A DNA stretch of 64,000 nt, from positions 498,288 to 562,287 of the forward strand of contig NZ_JAEHFJ010000003.1 in assembly GCF_016406085.1 (NCBI RefSeq), read 5' to 3'. The position numbers were made by a program, and so were the translations under genes. This DNA is from Aureibaculum flavum. GTDB taxonomy: Bacteria > Bacteroidota > Bacteroidia > Flavobacteriales > Flavobacteriaceae. Under the pieces are notes generated by a model that did not search any database, was not told the origin of the DNA, and saw nothing but the letters and a program-made list of their open reading frames with translations. Shown here in pieces: positions 16,383-26,346 of the stretch (positions are counted from its first letter, which is position 1; every line of letters begins with the position of its first letter).

Positions 16383-19300
16383 ATGGAAATTAATTTTATC
16401 AATGCCCGATCTTTCACTCGAAGTCGGCTACTAAAGTTTATTATGAGAGCATTTATTTTTCTATTATGCACTACGGTTTTTAGTTTTAATACTGTTGATA
16501 GCTATTCGCAGCAGAAAATTAAAATCAAAAAAGACATGGAAATGTCTATAGATGAAGTATTCAAGGTTGTAAGTAAACAATCTAAATTTAGTTTCTTATA
16601 TCCACAAGAACTATTTAAGGATGTTCCTAAAGTTAATTTAAAAAAAGGTGAAATTTTATTGAATCAACTTCTTACCAATATTTTTTCTAAGGGCGAAACT
16701 TCGTTTAGATTAACTGATAATAATGTTATTATTGTCGAAAAAAGTGATCCGAAACAGCTTAAAGAACTTAAAGATCAAAAGATTCAAATTTCGGGTACAG
16801 TACTTGATCAAAGCGGTGAACCATTGCCAGGAGCAAGTATCGTTGAAAAAGGTACACTGAACGGTGTACAAACGGATTTTGATGGTAAGTTTTCTTTAGA
16901 TGTTGCAGATGCTAATGCCATTTTAGAGATTTCTTTTGTTGGATTCGAAACCAAAGAAGTAGCTGTTACAAACCAAACAGAACTCACCATTACGCTTGTA
17001 GAATCTACAGCAAATCTTGATGAAGTAGTGATAGTTGGTTATGGTACTCGAAAAAAATCGACTGTAACCTCTGCTGTTGCACAGGTAAGTGCTGAAACTT
17101 TTCAAGACAGATCTATTGCAAGTGTATCTCAAGGTTTACAAGGGGCTGTAACAGGGCTAGTAATTACTAATTCTCAAAGTGGAGGTGAACCAGGAGCTGA
17201 ACAAAACATCAACATCAGAGGCTTATTAACGAGTACGGGTAATGATGGTGGAGCTAATGGTAATATAGTAAATTCGGAACCTTTAGTACTTATAGATGGT
17301 GCGGTAATGAATATAAATGACATTAACCCTGAAGACATTGAAACGGTTTCAGTGCTAAAAGATGCAGCTTCAGCTGCTATTTATGGTTCTAGAGCTGCTG
17401 GTGGTGCAATTCTAATAACTACTAAAAGTGGTAAAAACATGAATGGCGGTATGAAAATTAACTATTCTAACAGCTTCTCCTTTTCATCTCCTACACAATG
17501 GCCACAACAATCTGACGCAGTAACGTATGCTCATGTAATGAATGATTCAAGGTTTAATATGACTGGCCAAGAAAATTGGTTTTTTTCAGAAGAAGCCATA
17601 GGGTGGATACAACAAAATTTAGATAACCCAGGTAGTGCACCCACAACACTTAGCAAAAACAATGATACCGATTGGGTTGTAAATAGTGGAGGTCTTGGTG
17701 GTAGTGCAGCAACCGACTGGAAAGATTTTCTTTTTAAAGATTATGCAAAAAAATCTAAACACAACTTAAGCATTAGAGGTGGTGACCAAAAGCTAAACTA
17801 CTACATATCAGCAGGAGCATACTCAGAAGATGGTTTATTTAAAGTAGCTGAAAACACTTTTAATAGATATAATTTAGATGCAAAAATAGCTGCAAAACCT
17901 AATAAATGGTTAAAGTTCGAACTTTTAACGAAGTTACAAAGAAGTGATGCCGAGTTCCCATGGGATCCTGGTTTTGGTAGAGGTCGAGTATTTGATCAAT
18001 TATCAAAACTAAAACCTACTATGCCTACTGTAGACCCTATTTGGGGAGAGCCGATGCCAGCTGCTTATTATCCGCGTTGGCAACACTCTAGTGAAGTGAA
18101 TACAAGCAACCAATTGGTCTTACTCCCTAGAGTTGTTATAGAACCGCTTAAAGATTGGTTTATTAACTTAGAATACAACTATAGAACAAATAATAATAAA
18201 ACGGTTTTTTCTTCTACACAATATGAATCAAAACGTCCAAATGGTGAAACTAAAGTAGAAATTTCGAGAGATCAAACAATAATTAGACCTCGATTGTCTA
18301 CAAACGACTATTGGTCTCCTAATTTATATACTAGTTATCATAAATCCATTGGTGACCATAATTTTGACGCTACCGTAGGATATCAAAGTGAACGTTATAA
18401 TGTATACAATTTAAACGCAGACGCAGCTGGCGTATTATCAGATGAGGTTCCATCGATATCTACTGCTGTAGGTGAGCAAACCGTTACAGATGTAATAACG
18501 CATTGGTCAACGGAGAGTGTATTTGGTAGAATAGGATATAATTATAAAGAAAAATACATTGCAAGAGTAACTTACCGTAGAGACGGTACATCAAGGTTTG
18601 AACCTGATAACAGGTGGGCTGGATTTCCTTCTTTTGAATTAGGGTATAACATCGCAAAGGAAGATTTCTGGAAATTCGATGATATAAGTATGTTTAAGCT
18701 AAGAGCTAGTAAAGGGTCGCTTGGAAATCAGAATGTTGGGCTCTATGGATATATTACAGGAATCCCTGTAGGCCTTGGTTCTTTTCTATTTAATGGAGAA
18801 AGAGAATATACAGCTAACGTACAATCAACACTTCCAAATGACAACCTAACATGGGAAACCGTAAAAACAACAGATGTTGGAATCGATATTTTAGCATTAA
18901 ATAACAAACTAGGTTTCTCTTTTGATTGGTTTCGTTCAGATATTACAGATTTGGCTACTGGAGGACCCTCGTTACCAGCTGTGCTAGGAACAGCAGATGG
19001 AGCACTTCCTTTAGTAAACGGTGGTGTTGCACGAACTCAAGGATGGGAGACCGAAATATCTTGGAAACAATCATTAGGAGACTTTAATTATAACATTAGA
19101 GTTTCACTTACTGACTATAAACAAACCATTGTAGAATTCGATAATGCAACAGCATTACTTTCTGATCGTTTTGCAGGAAAAGATCTTGGAGATATATGGG
19201 GCTTTACATGGGATGGCTGGTTTGAAAGTGATGAACAAGCAGCTGAACAAACAGCACTTGTAAGCCAAAAATGGCATAGTCCATGGTCTTATAAAGAAGG

Positions 19301-19937
19301 TGATACTAGATATGCCAATTTAAATGGTGATGATGCTATTGACATTGGTGATAATACAGTAGATGATCATGGCGATTTATCTGTAATAGGAAACACGACG
19401 CCGAGATACCAATATGGAATTGCACTTGGTGCTAGCTTCAAAGGTCTAGACTTTAATATGTTTGTACAAGGGGTAGGAAAAAGAGATATTAATCCTATAC
19501 AAGGTAATTATAAGAAGCAATTTTTAGGACCAGCACAAGGGCCATTCCATTCTAATGTGTATGAAGAGCATTTAGATTATTATAGACCAGAAAATACCAC
19601 AAGTCCTCTAGGTCCAAATACAGATTCGTATTTTGCTAGACCTTATGCACAGAATGGTGGTAGAAATAATAAAAACACCAAATCTGCAGTTGACCATTAT
19701 TTACAGAATGGTGCCTATGCGAGATTAAAAACGATACAACTTGGATTTACAATTCCTAAAAATATATCAGAAAAATATAAGATTGATAGATTTAGAATAT
19801 TTGTTACAGGAGAAAACCTCTTAACAGTATCAGATCTTTTATTTTATGATCCTGAATCCGTTAGAGGTACTTTTAGTGGAGGTTCTTCTTATCCTTTATC
19901 AAAAACCATTTCGGCAGGAATTAATGTTTCATTTTAA
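16383..19937 (+). CDS. SusC-like TonB-dependent transporter with STN signalling domain
   Basis: An 1184-residue outer-membrane transporter for oligosaccharides. A signal peptide covers about residues 1-43. Next come an STN/secretin N-terminal domain (about 48-118, with SIDEVFKVVSKQSKFSFLY), a carboxypeptidase-regulatory-like beta domain (about 135-207, ISGTVLDQSGEPLPGASI), a TonB-box-like DEVVIVGYGT (213-222), a plug with VLIDGAVMNINDINPEDIET and SVLKDAASAAIYGSRAAGGA, and a 22-strand barrel. The STN domain marks it as a transducer that contacts the FecR DUF4974 domain, linking uptake to the sigma factor. It pairs with the SusD at 19957 (19-base gap). Confidence 0.95.
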   Translation: MEINFINARSFTRSRLLKFIMRAFIFLLCTTVFSFNTVDSYSQQKIKIKKDMEMSIDEVFKVVSKQSKFSFLYPQELFKDVPKVNLKKGEILLNQLLTNIFSKGETSFRLTDNNVIIVEKSDPKQLKELKDQKIQISGTVLDQSGEPLPGASIVEKGTLNGVQTDFDGKFSLDVADANAILEISFVGFETKEVAVTNQTELTITLVESTANLDEVVIVGYGTRKKSTVTSAVAQVSAETFQDRSIASVSQGLQGAVTGLVITNSQSGGEPGAEQNINIRGLLTSTGNDGGANGNIVNSEPLVLIDGAVMNINDINPEDIETVSVLKDAASAAIYGSRAAGGAILITTKSGKNMNGGMKINYSNSFSFSSPTQWPQQSDAVTYAHVMNDSRFNMTGQENWFFSEEAIGWIQQNLDNPGSAPTTLSKNNDTDWVVNSGGLGGSAATDWKDFLFKDYAKKSKHNLSIRGGDQKLNYYISAGAYSEDGLFKVAENTFNRYNLDAKIAAKPNKWLKFELLTKLQRSDAEFPWDPGFGRGRVFDQLSKLKPTMPTVDPIWGEPMPAAYYPRWQHSSEVNTSNQLVLLPRVVIEPLKDWFINLEYNYRTNNNKTVFSSTQYESKRPNGETKVEISRDQTIIRPRLSTNDYWSPNLYTSYHKSIGDHNFDATVGYQSERYNVYNLNADAAGVLSDEVPSISTAVGEQTVTDVITHWSTESVFGRIGYNYKEKYIARVTYRRDGTSRFEPDNRWAGFPSFELGYNIAKEDFWKFDDISMFKLRASKGSLGNQNVGLYGYITGIPVGLGSFLFNGEREYTANVQSTLPNDNLTWETVKTTDVGIDILALNNKLGFSFDWFRSDITDLATGGPSLPAVLGTADGALPLVNGGVARTQGWETEISWKQSLGDFNYNIRVSLTDYKQTIVEFDNATALLSDRFAGKDLGDIWGFTWDGWFESDEQAAEQTALVSQKWHSPWSYKEGDTRYANLNGDDAIDIGDNTVDDHGDLSVIGNTTPRYQYGIALGASFKGLDFNMFVQGVGKRDINPIQGNYKKQFLGPAQGPFHSNVYEEHLDYYRPENTTSPLGPNTDSYFARPYAQNGGRNNKNTKSAVDHYLQNGAYARLKTIQLGFTIPKNISEKYKIDRFRIFVTGENLLTVSDLLFYDPESVRGTFSGGSSYPLSKTISAGINVSF

Positions 19938-19956
19938 AATTTAATTTATACTAATT

Positions 19957-21675
19957 ATGAAAAAAATAATTTATATTCTAACAATATGCTCGGCAATCTT
20001 AATGGTGTCGTGTGACGATGATATATTGGAAAGAACCCCTCTAGATGAAATATCAGAGCCAGCTTTCTGGAAATCAGGAAGTGATTTAGAGTTGTATACA
20101 AACTCTTTTTATAATAAACTACCCGGATGGTCTGGTGTAGGTTTTGGTAGTGCTCAAATGCCTGATACAGGTACAGATTTCGGGTTGGGTACAGGTGCAG
20201 GATCTAGATTGAATGGTACTCAAGGTATCCCTGACGAGGCTAACAGATCGCTTTGGAGTTGGGATGAAATAAGGCAAGCAAATTATTTTGCATCAAATGT
20301 TGATAAAGCCGTGGGTGAAGAGGCCAATATTAATCAATTTAAAGGTGAAGGATTATTCTTTAGAGCCTACTTCTATTTTGATTTATTAAAAAAATATGGA
20401 GCCGTTCCTATTTATAAGGAGTATTTTAATAATTTAGATACAGAGGCTTTATATAGAGCTAGATCGCCACGTAATGAAGTGGCTGATTTTATACTTGCGG
20501 ACCTTGATATGGCAATTTCATTATTGAAAACAAAAGCTAATCTAAGTCAGCCTCGTGTAAGTAAAGAAGCAGCTCAATTACTAAAAGCCACAATTGCACT
20601 TTACGAAGGTACATGGGAAAAATATCACAATGGAACTGCCTTTGGTGTCACTGGCTCTGACGGTACTGCTTATTTGGAACAAGCTGCCGATGCCGCTAAA
20701 GACCTTATAGATGGAGGCACAAGAAGCTTACACTCTAGCTATAGCGGTTTGTTTAACCAAACGAACCTGAGTGCTAATAACGAAATTATTCTTTGGAAAC
20801 AATATGATTTTGTTGGTTTAGGAAATTCTTTTGGTAACGATGCTCAAGTTTTTTGGCCAAATAAATACTCTTATGCATTAGATGCTATACGCAGTTATTT
20901 ATGTATAGATGGTTTGCCTACAGCTATAAGTACACTACCTACAACCGATACTGAGCTAGCAAACATTGAGACTAATAGAGATCCAAGACTGGCTGAAACA
21001 CTTATGGTTCCAGGAGATGTAGTTCGTGTTAATATTGATAACTCTATAGTCTCTTGGACTGCACCAAATATAAGTGAGAGTGTTGGTGCCTATGAGGGTC
21101 AAAAATATAGAATTCCAGAATTAGATGCTACTACGGGTAATTTCACAAGAAATACGGCTAAAATTCTTATGAGATATGGTGAAGCCTTACTTATATATGC
21201 TGAAGCTAAAGCAGAATTAGGAACCATAACGCAAGAGGACTTAGATATCTCTATCAATGCATTACGTGAAAGAGCCGGTTTTGATTTTATTGCTAATCCA
21301 ACTGCCAAACTTACTTTAGCACCCGTTACAGATCCAAATTGGCCAGATTATGGTCACAGTATATCGCCTATTATTCAAGAAATAAGAAGAGAAAGAGTTG
21401 TAGAGTTAATGAATGAAGGCTTTAGACTTGATGATTTAATGCGTTGGGGGGCTCATAAGCTTTTTGTTGGAAAAAGACCAAAAGGTGCCTATTTTGAGAC
21501 TCTGATATCGGATGTTTCAGGATCTCAAGATGTTGATGAAAATGGTTACCTTGATCCATTTGCTGGGTCTATGCCAGATGGTTTTGGCTTTATTCCGGAG
21601 CGAGATTATTTACTTGCTATACCAGCTGAAGAGTTAGTGCTTAATACAAACCTAACTCAAAATCCAGGTTGGTAA
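19957..21675 (+). CDS. SusD/RagB-family glycan-binding lipoprotein
   Basis: A 572-residue surface lipoprotein with lipobox ILMVSC (Cys19) that forms the lid of the SusC transporter and binds the glycan. The SusD layout is clear: an N-terminal ERTPLDEISEPAFWKSGSDLELYTNSFYNKLP segment, helical TPR-like repeats (KGEGLFFRAYFYFDLLKKYGAVPIY), the AKILMRYGEALLIYAEAKAELG helix pair, then SPIIQEIRRERVVELMNEGFRLDDLMRWG and a C-terminal LLAIPAEELVLNTNLTQNPGW. It directly follows susC. A modest hairpin and a 422-base gap separate it from the enzyme genes, so the SusCD pair may be expressed at a different level. Confidence 0.95.
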   Translation: MKKIIYILTICSAILMVSCDDDILERTPLDEISEPAFWKSGSDLELYTNSFYNKLPGWSGVGFGSAQMPDTGTDFGLGTGAGSRLNGTQGIPDEANRSLWSWDEIRQANYFASNVDKAVGEEANINQFKGEGLFFRAYFYFDLLKKYGAVPIYKEYFNNLDTEALYRARSPRNEVADFILADLDMAISLLKTKANLSQPRVSKEAAQLLKATIALYEGTWEKYHNGTAFGVTGSDGTAYLEQAADAAKDLIDGGTRSLHSSYSGLFNQTNLSANNEIILWKQYDFVGLGNSFGNDAQVFWPNKYSYALDAIRSYLCIDGLPTAISTLPTTDTELANIETNRDPRLAETLMVPGDVVRVNIDNSIVSWTAPNISESVGAYEGQKYRIPELDATTGNFTRNTAKILMRYGEALLIYAEAKAELGTITQEDLDISINALRERAGFDFIANPTAKLTLAPVTDPNWPDYGHSISPIIQEIRRERVVELMNEGFRLDDLMRWGAHKLFVGKRPKGAYFETLISDVSGSQDVDENGYLDPFAGSMPDGFGFIPERDYLLAIPAEELVLNTNLTQNPGW

Positions 21676-22097
21676 TAGCGTTTTAAATAAAAATAATATT
21701 TGAGTTTGATATAAGAGGGAGGATGTAAAAGTTTTCCCTTTTATTTTATCCTGTCATTAATAAATGTATGTTTTGAATTCTGTTTTTGGGTTCTTTATAT
21801 AGCTCTTTCTTATTAAAAATTTTTAGATAAAATAGAATCATATTTTTATCTTCTTTAATTAGTTGTTGGTCGAAAAGAAGTTTTCTTAGAAAAAGGAATG
21901 TATACTTTTAGATATTCTTTAAAGGTTTTAACTTTTCAAGTTAGTTTTAAGTAAAAAACCATTTTAATTTTTAATCAAAATAGATTATTTCTAATAAGTT
22001 TTTTTATGTTTTAGTATGATAATTATATGTAATAGGTACTTTAAACGAATGGCTTATTTTAAGAACCAAAATTTATATTTATAAATTAACCTTTCCA
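21676..22097. other. Long intergenic region between susD and the enzyme operon
   Basis: No open frame or tRNA-like structure is seen in these 422 bases. The left end holds a possible terminator at 21713-21748. The rest is AT-rich. I found no exact TAnnTTTG box in the 200 bases before the GH29 gene at 22098, so the enzyme operon may be served by an ECF-type promoter or by read-through from susCD. Confidence 0.6.
21713..21748 (+). terminator. Possible terminator or attenuating hairpin after susD
   Basis: AAGAGGGA (21713-21720) pairs with TCCCTTTT (21735-21742), one G-U pair, with a 14-base loop and a T-rich tail. It is moderate in stability and could allow partial read-through. Confidence 0.4.
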
Positions 22098-23147
22098 ATG
22101 AAAAAGATAACTTTTTTTATGTTTTTTGCATTTATAACTTCTCTTTATGCTCAAAAAACAGTTAATTATTTAGAAGAATCAAAAATAGATTTTAGTAAAA
22201 GAATGCAATGGTTTAATGATGCTAAATATGGCATGTTTATTCATTTTGGGTTGTACAGTCAACTTGGAGGTATTTATAAAGGCAATGATGAGGGAAGATA
22301 TGCTGAGTGGATTCAAGGAAATCAAAATATTCCTCAAGAAGAATATGTAAAGCTTTTGGAAACATGGAATCCAAAAGACTTTAATGCTGATAAGATTGTG
22401 AAATTGGCAAAAAAAGCCGGAATGAAGTATTTGGTAGTAACCACCAAACATCATGAAGGGTTTTGTCTTTGGGATTCTAAATATACCGAATTTGATATCG
22501 CAAATACGCCTATGAAAGGGCGTGATTTCGTACAAGAATTGGCCGATGCTTGTAAAAAACATGGAATCGTTTTTGGCACTTATTACAGTATTACTGATTG
22601 GCATCAAGGTTCACAATATGTAAAAGAAGGTAAAGATTGGGGTTGGGGAATGACGAAAATGCATGAAGGGAAAAAAGAGGAATATGTTCAATATTTAAAA
22701 AATCAAATAAAAGAATTAATTGAGAATTACGATACTAATATTATTTGGTTTGATGGAGATTGGGTGGATTGGTGGACTTTAGAAGATGGAGATGATTTGT
22801 ATCAATACATCAGAGAATTGAAACCTAGCATCATTATAAATAATCGGGTCTCTAAAAGAAAAATTTTCAAAAAAGATTTTGGAACTCCAGAGCAATTTCA
22901 TTTAGAAGATAAAGTCGATTACTATTGGGAAGCATGTTATACCATGAATGACTCTTGGGGTTTTAAAATAAAAGATACTGATTGGAAAAGTCCGCAAGAA
23001 GTGTATGAAAAATTAAAAGATATTAATGGTAAAGGCGGTAATTTTTTATTAAATGTTGGTCCTGACGGTGATGGAAAAGTACCGAAAGAGTCAGCTAAAA
23101 TTCTATTAGAAGTAGGTAAGATGTTGGCAAAAGAAGAAAAGAAATAG
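22098..23147 (+). CDS. GH29 alpha-L-fucosidase (short form)
   Basis: A 349-residue secreted enzyme (signal peptide to about residue 18, SLYA-Q) expected to remove terminal alpha-L-fucose. GH29 hallmarks are FNDAKYGMFIHFGLYS (39-54), TTKHHEGFCLWDS with the substrate-contacting His pair (115-127) and the nucleophile Asp219 in IIWFDGDW. It ends right after the catalytic barrel (GGNFLLNVGPDGDGKVP), lacking the C-terminal beta-sandwich or carbohydrate-binding domains found in longer members; the gene is intact, so this is a natural short form. It is first of the 13-gene enzyme operon, with a sulfatase 4 bases downstream. GH29 includes alpha-1,2 and alpha-1,3/1,4 specificities that cannot be separated here. 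Confidence 0.93.
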   Translation: MKKITFFMFFAFITSLYAQKTVNYLEESKIDFSKRMQWFNDAKYGMFIHFGLYSQLGGIYKGNDEGRYAEWIQGNQNIPQEEYVKLLETWNPKDFNADKIVKLAKKAGMKYLVVTTKHHEGFCLWDSKYTEFDIANTPMKGRDFVQELADACKKHGIVFGTYYSITDWHQGSQYVKEGKDWGWGMTKMHEGKKEEYVQYLKNQIKELIENYDTNIIWFDGDWVDWWTLEDGDDLYQYIRELKPSIIINNRVSKRKIFKKDFGTPEQFHLEDKVDYYWEACYTMNDSWGFKIKDTDWKSPQEVYEKLKDINGKGGNFLLNVGPDGDGKVPKESAKILLEVGKMLAKEEKK

Positions 23148-23151
23148 AAAC

Positions 23152-24672
23152 ATGGTGATGAACAAAAATATAGGGTACTGTTTACTTCTTTTAGGATTAC
23201 TTACTATAGGATGTAAAGAAAAGAAGCCTGAACAAAAAGAAGCAACAAAACCAAATATACTTTTCCTTTTTACCGATGATCAACGAGCAGGTACAATAGG
23301 AGCAATGGACAGGTATAATGTTCAAACTCCAAACCTGGACAAATTGGTTGAAAAAGGCACCTCATTTACCAATTCATATATTTTTGGAGCAACAACAGCT
23401 GCTGTATGTTCACCAAGTAGAGCCATGTTAATGACCGGTCGCTATTTTTTTAATATAGAACCTAATGTGTATGCACAATTTGCATTTCCAAAAGAAGAAA
23501 GAGGTAAAAGTGATTTATTAACATTCCCTGAGTATTTTAAGCAAAATGGATATGAAACGTTTGCAACAGGAAAGCAACATAATGGTGAAATTTGGTTAGA
23601 AAGAGGTTTTAATCAAATCAAGTCCGCCTTTTTAGGAGGAATGACCACTCATTTTGGTACCAAGGTAAAAGATTATACACCTGATGATGGTTGGTCTAAA
23701 CCGTATCAAAATAAAGAAAAGTTTAGTAGTGAGGTTTTTGCGGATGCTGCTGTTGGGTTTTTAGATTCTTATAAAAAAGAAGCTCCTTTTCTTATGTATG
23801 TTGCATTCACAGCACCACATGATCCTCGCACTCCACCGCAAGAGTTTAAAGAGATGTATCCATCTGAAGAGATTAAGCTTCCCAAAAATTTTATGCCGCA
23901 ACATCCATTTGAAATTGCCGATGATCATATTAGAGATGAAAGGTTAGCTCCTTTTCCACGAACAGAAGCTAGAGTTCAAAAAGAAATTTCAGATTATTAT
24001 GCGATGATTACTGCTACCGATGCACAGATAGGTAGAGTCCTAAAGGCGTTAGAAGCTTCAGGGAAGGCAGATAATACCATTATTGTATTTGCAGGTGATA
24101 ATGGATTGGCATTGGGGCAACACGGTTTATTAGGTAAACAAAATGTTTATGAACATAGTGTAGGTGTTCCATTAATTTTTATTGGGCCAAATATTCCTAA
24201 AAATGTAAAAAATGACGCATTAGCCTATTTACATGATGTATTTCCCACTTTATGTGGATTAACTGGACTAGCAATTCCTGAATCTATCGAAACGGAAGAC
24301 CTAACCCCACTATTAAAAGGAGAAAAAAAAGAAGTTAGAAATAGTATGCTTTACGCTTATAACTCTTGGCCTGGTGAAGCTTTTAACCCTAAAGTAAATA
24401 ATTATGGTGGACAAAGAGCTGTTCGTAAAGGCAATTTTAAACTGATAGTAAATGCAAAGCATGATGTGTTTACCTACCTATTGTTTGATTTATCAAAAGA
24501 CGCATGGGAACTAAATAACTTGGCAGAAGTTGTAGCTTTTAAAAAGGTAAAAAAAGACATGTTAGAGGAAATGCAAACACTAATTACAAAGACTGGAGAT
24601 CCAGCACAACTGGATAAAAAGGAGTTTGGACTTTTTGATAATCCAGAAGCCCATAATTTTAAAAAGAAATAG
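23152..24672 (+). CDS. Type I (S1) sulfatase, lipoprotein
   Basis: A 506-residue formylglycine-dependent sulfatase with lipobox LLTIGC (Cys21), so surface- or periplasm-anchored. Metal-binding residues appear in NILFLFTDDQRAG (35-47). The active-site sequence CSPSR starts at Cys86, the residue to be converted to formylglycine, followed by AMLMTGRY. Further sites are ATGKQHNGE, TAPHDPRTP and the C-terminal metal site FAGDNGLALGQHG. It removes sulfate ester from a glycan; the position and sugar are not deducible without subfamily assignment. The start uses the first of two close ATGs (M-V-M). It lies between two GH29 fucosidase genes (gaps 4 and 3 bases), suggesting that desulfation precedes fucose release. 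Confidence 0.93.
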   Translation: MVMNKNIGYCLLLLGLLTIGCKEKKPEQKEATKPNILFLFTDDQRAGTIGAMDRYNVQTPNLDKLVEKGTSFTNSYIFGATTAAVCSPSRAMLMTGRYFFNIEPNVYAQFAFPKEERGKSDLLTFPEYFKQNGYETFATGKQHNGEIWLERGFNQIKSAFLGGMTTHFGTKVKDYTPDDGWSKPYQNKEKFSSEVFADAAVGFLDSYKKEAPFLMYVAFTAPHDPRTPPQEFKEMYPSEEIKLPKNFMPQHPFEIADDHIRDERLAPFPRTEARVQKEISDYYAMITATDAQIGRVLKALEASGKADNTIIVFAGDNGLALGQHGLLGKQNVYEHSVGVPLIFIGPNIPKNVKNDALAYLHDVFPTLCGLTGLAIPESIETEDLTPLLKGEKKEVRNSMLYAYNSWPGEAFNPKVNNYGGQRAVRKGNFKLIVNAKHDVFTYLLFDLSKDAWELNNLAEVVAFKKVKKDMLEEMQTLITKTGDPAQLDKKEFGLFDNPEAHNFKKK

Positions 24673-24675
24673 AAA

Positions 24676-26328
24676 ATGAGATTTTCATTATCAGATAAAA
24701 ATAGGTTTCAAGTAAAATATCAAAAGCCGATTGTAATTCAATTATTTTTTGTGGCTCTGTTGTTTCTGATAAGCACGAATGTAGCAATAGCACAAGAGGA
24801 AGAATTATCTTGGGATGAACTAGCAAGTCAATATGAGTGTCCTGATTGGTTTAGAGATGCCAAGTTTGGAATTTGGTTTCATTGGGGGCCGCAAAGTGTT
24901 CCAGAACAAGGTGGTGGCTGGTATGCAAGACATATGTACATGAAAGATGTTGGACGTCAGAAGTTTGGAAAAATGGCAAATCCATATCACTTACAAACAT
25001 ATGGACATCCATCAAAATTTGGTTTTAAAGACATTATAAATGAGTGGAAAGCGGAAAAATTTGACGCTGAAGCACTTATTAAATTCTCTAAAAATAATGG
25101 TGCCAAATATATCGTGGCATTGGCAAATCATCACGATCATTTTGATTTGTTCAATTCAACATATCACGATTGGAATGCCGTAAATATGGGGCCAAAAAAA
25201 GATATTATAAAAGCTTTTGCGGATGCCACTAGAGCAGAAGGAATGAAGTTTGGTGTAACCAGTCACGATAATCGATTTCTAAGTTGGTGGTTGCCTGCTT
25301 TTGGGGCAGACGAAAGTGGAGAATATAAAGGCGTGCCTTATGATGGAAGATTAACTAAAGAAGACGGAAAAGGAAAATGGTGGGAAGGTTATGATCCGGC
25401 AGATTTATATGGCCCAATTCCAGAAAATAGAACACCAGAAGTTATAGAGAAAATTAAAGAAAATTGGGAACTACGTCATTTAGAATTGGTCAATAAATAC
25501 AAGCCTGATATTTTATATTATGATGGTTTTAATTTTGCTTACGGAGAACATGGTAAAGCGGTAAGTGCGAAAATGTATAACAACAGTTTAAAGGAAAACG
25601 GAAAGATAGATGCCGTTATGTTATTGAAAGCTCCTATCGCTGGTACGGTTACGGAGGTTGAAAGTGGAGGAAGTAACACCTTAAGAGCAGAACCTTGGCA
25701 ATCTGAAATAACCTTTACCGATTGGTTTTATAAAAAAGACAGACACTTAACGCATAATGCTAGAACCATTTTAGAAATGCTAATTGAGGCAGTAAGTAAA
25801 AATGGTAATTTATTACTTAATATAGAGTTGAATCCTGATGGAACTATTCCTCCAGAACAAGAAGTAATTATAAATACTGTAGGTGATTGGCTTAAGGTAA
25901 ATGGAGAAGCTATTTATGCAACAAGACCTTGGAAAGTTTATGGTGATGGTAAAAGTGTGCGAGGAGAATCTGAAACAGTTAGCAATGGAGAAATAAGAAA
26001 TGCTGGTGATGATATTGTTACAAAGAAAAAAACAGCTGAACATTACAATCAGAGAACTACAGCTTCACCAGAATATGCTTCTGATGAGGTGCGATTTACT
26101 AAAAAGGGTGATAATTTATATATTTTGATTATGAACCCAACAAAAGGCAAACTAATAATTCCGACCTTTGGGTTAAAGAATGAAATGGGGCCAGGGAAGC
26201 TTAAAAAACTTTACCGATTAAATACAAAAACGAAAGTAAAGTTTGTGCAAACAAATGAGCATACAAGCATAACAATACCGCTCATAAATGGTAGAAGTTA
26301 TCCAATAGTTTTAAAGGTTTTTTTATAA
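24676..26328 (+). CDS. GH29 alpha-L-fucosidase (long form)
   Basis: A 550-residue secreted enzyme. An extended N-terminus leads into a signal peptide ending near residue 39 (NVAIA-Q). The catalytic barrel shows WFRDAKFGIWFHWGPQSVPEQGGGWYARHMY (58-88), ANHHDHFDLFNSTY (150-163) and nucleophile Asp283 in ILYYDGFNFAYG. The C-terminal 150 residues form a beta-rich domain (TKKGDNLYILIMNP) absent from the fucosidase at 22098. The two share only core motifs and so should differ in linkage or context specificity. Gaps to neighbours are 3 bases (sulfatase) and 18 bases (GH3). Confidence 0.92.
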   Translation: MRFSLSDKNRFQVKYQKPIVIQLFFVALLFLISTNVAIAQEEELSWDELASQYECPDWFRDAKFGIWFHWGPQSVPEQGGGWYARHMYMKDVGRQKFGKMANPYHLQTYGHPSKFGFKDIINEWKAEKFDAEALIKFSKNNGAKYIVALANHHDHFDLFNSTYHDWNAVNMGPKKDIIKAFADATRAEGMKFGVTSHDNRFLSWWLPAFGADESGEYKGVPYDGRLTKEDGKGKWWEGYDPADLYGPIPENRTPEVIEKIKENWELRHLELVNKYKPDILYYDGFNFAYGEHGKAVSAKMYNNSLKENGKIDAVMLLKAPIAGTVTEVESGGSNTLRAEPWQSEITFTDWFYKKDRHLTHNARTILEMLIEAVSKNGNLLLNIELNPDGTIPPEQEVIINTVGDWLKVNGEAIYATRPWKVYGDGKSVRGESETVSNGEIRNAGDDIVTKKKTAEHYNQRTTASPEYASDEVRFTKKGDNLYILIMNPTKGKLIIPTFGLKNEMGPGKLKKLYRLNTKTKVKFVQTNEHTSITIPLINGRSYPIVLKVFL

Positions 26329-26346
26329 TTTTTTAATGAATTAAGT

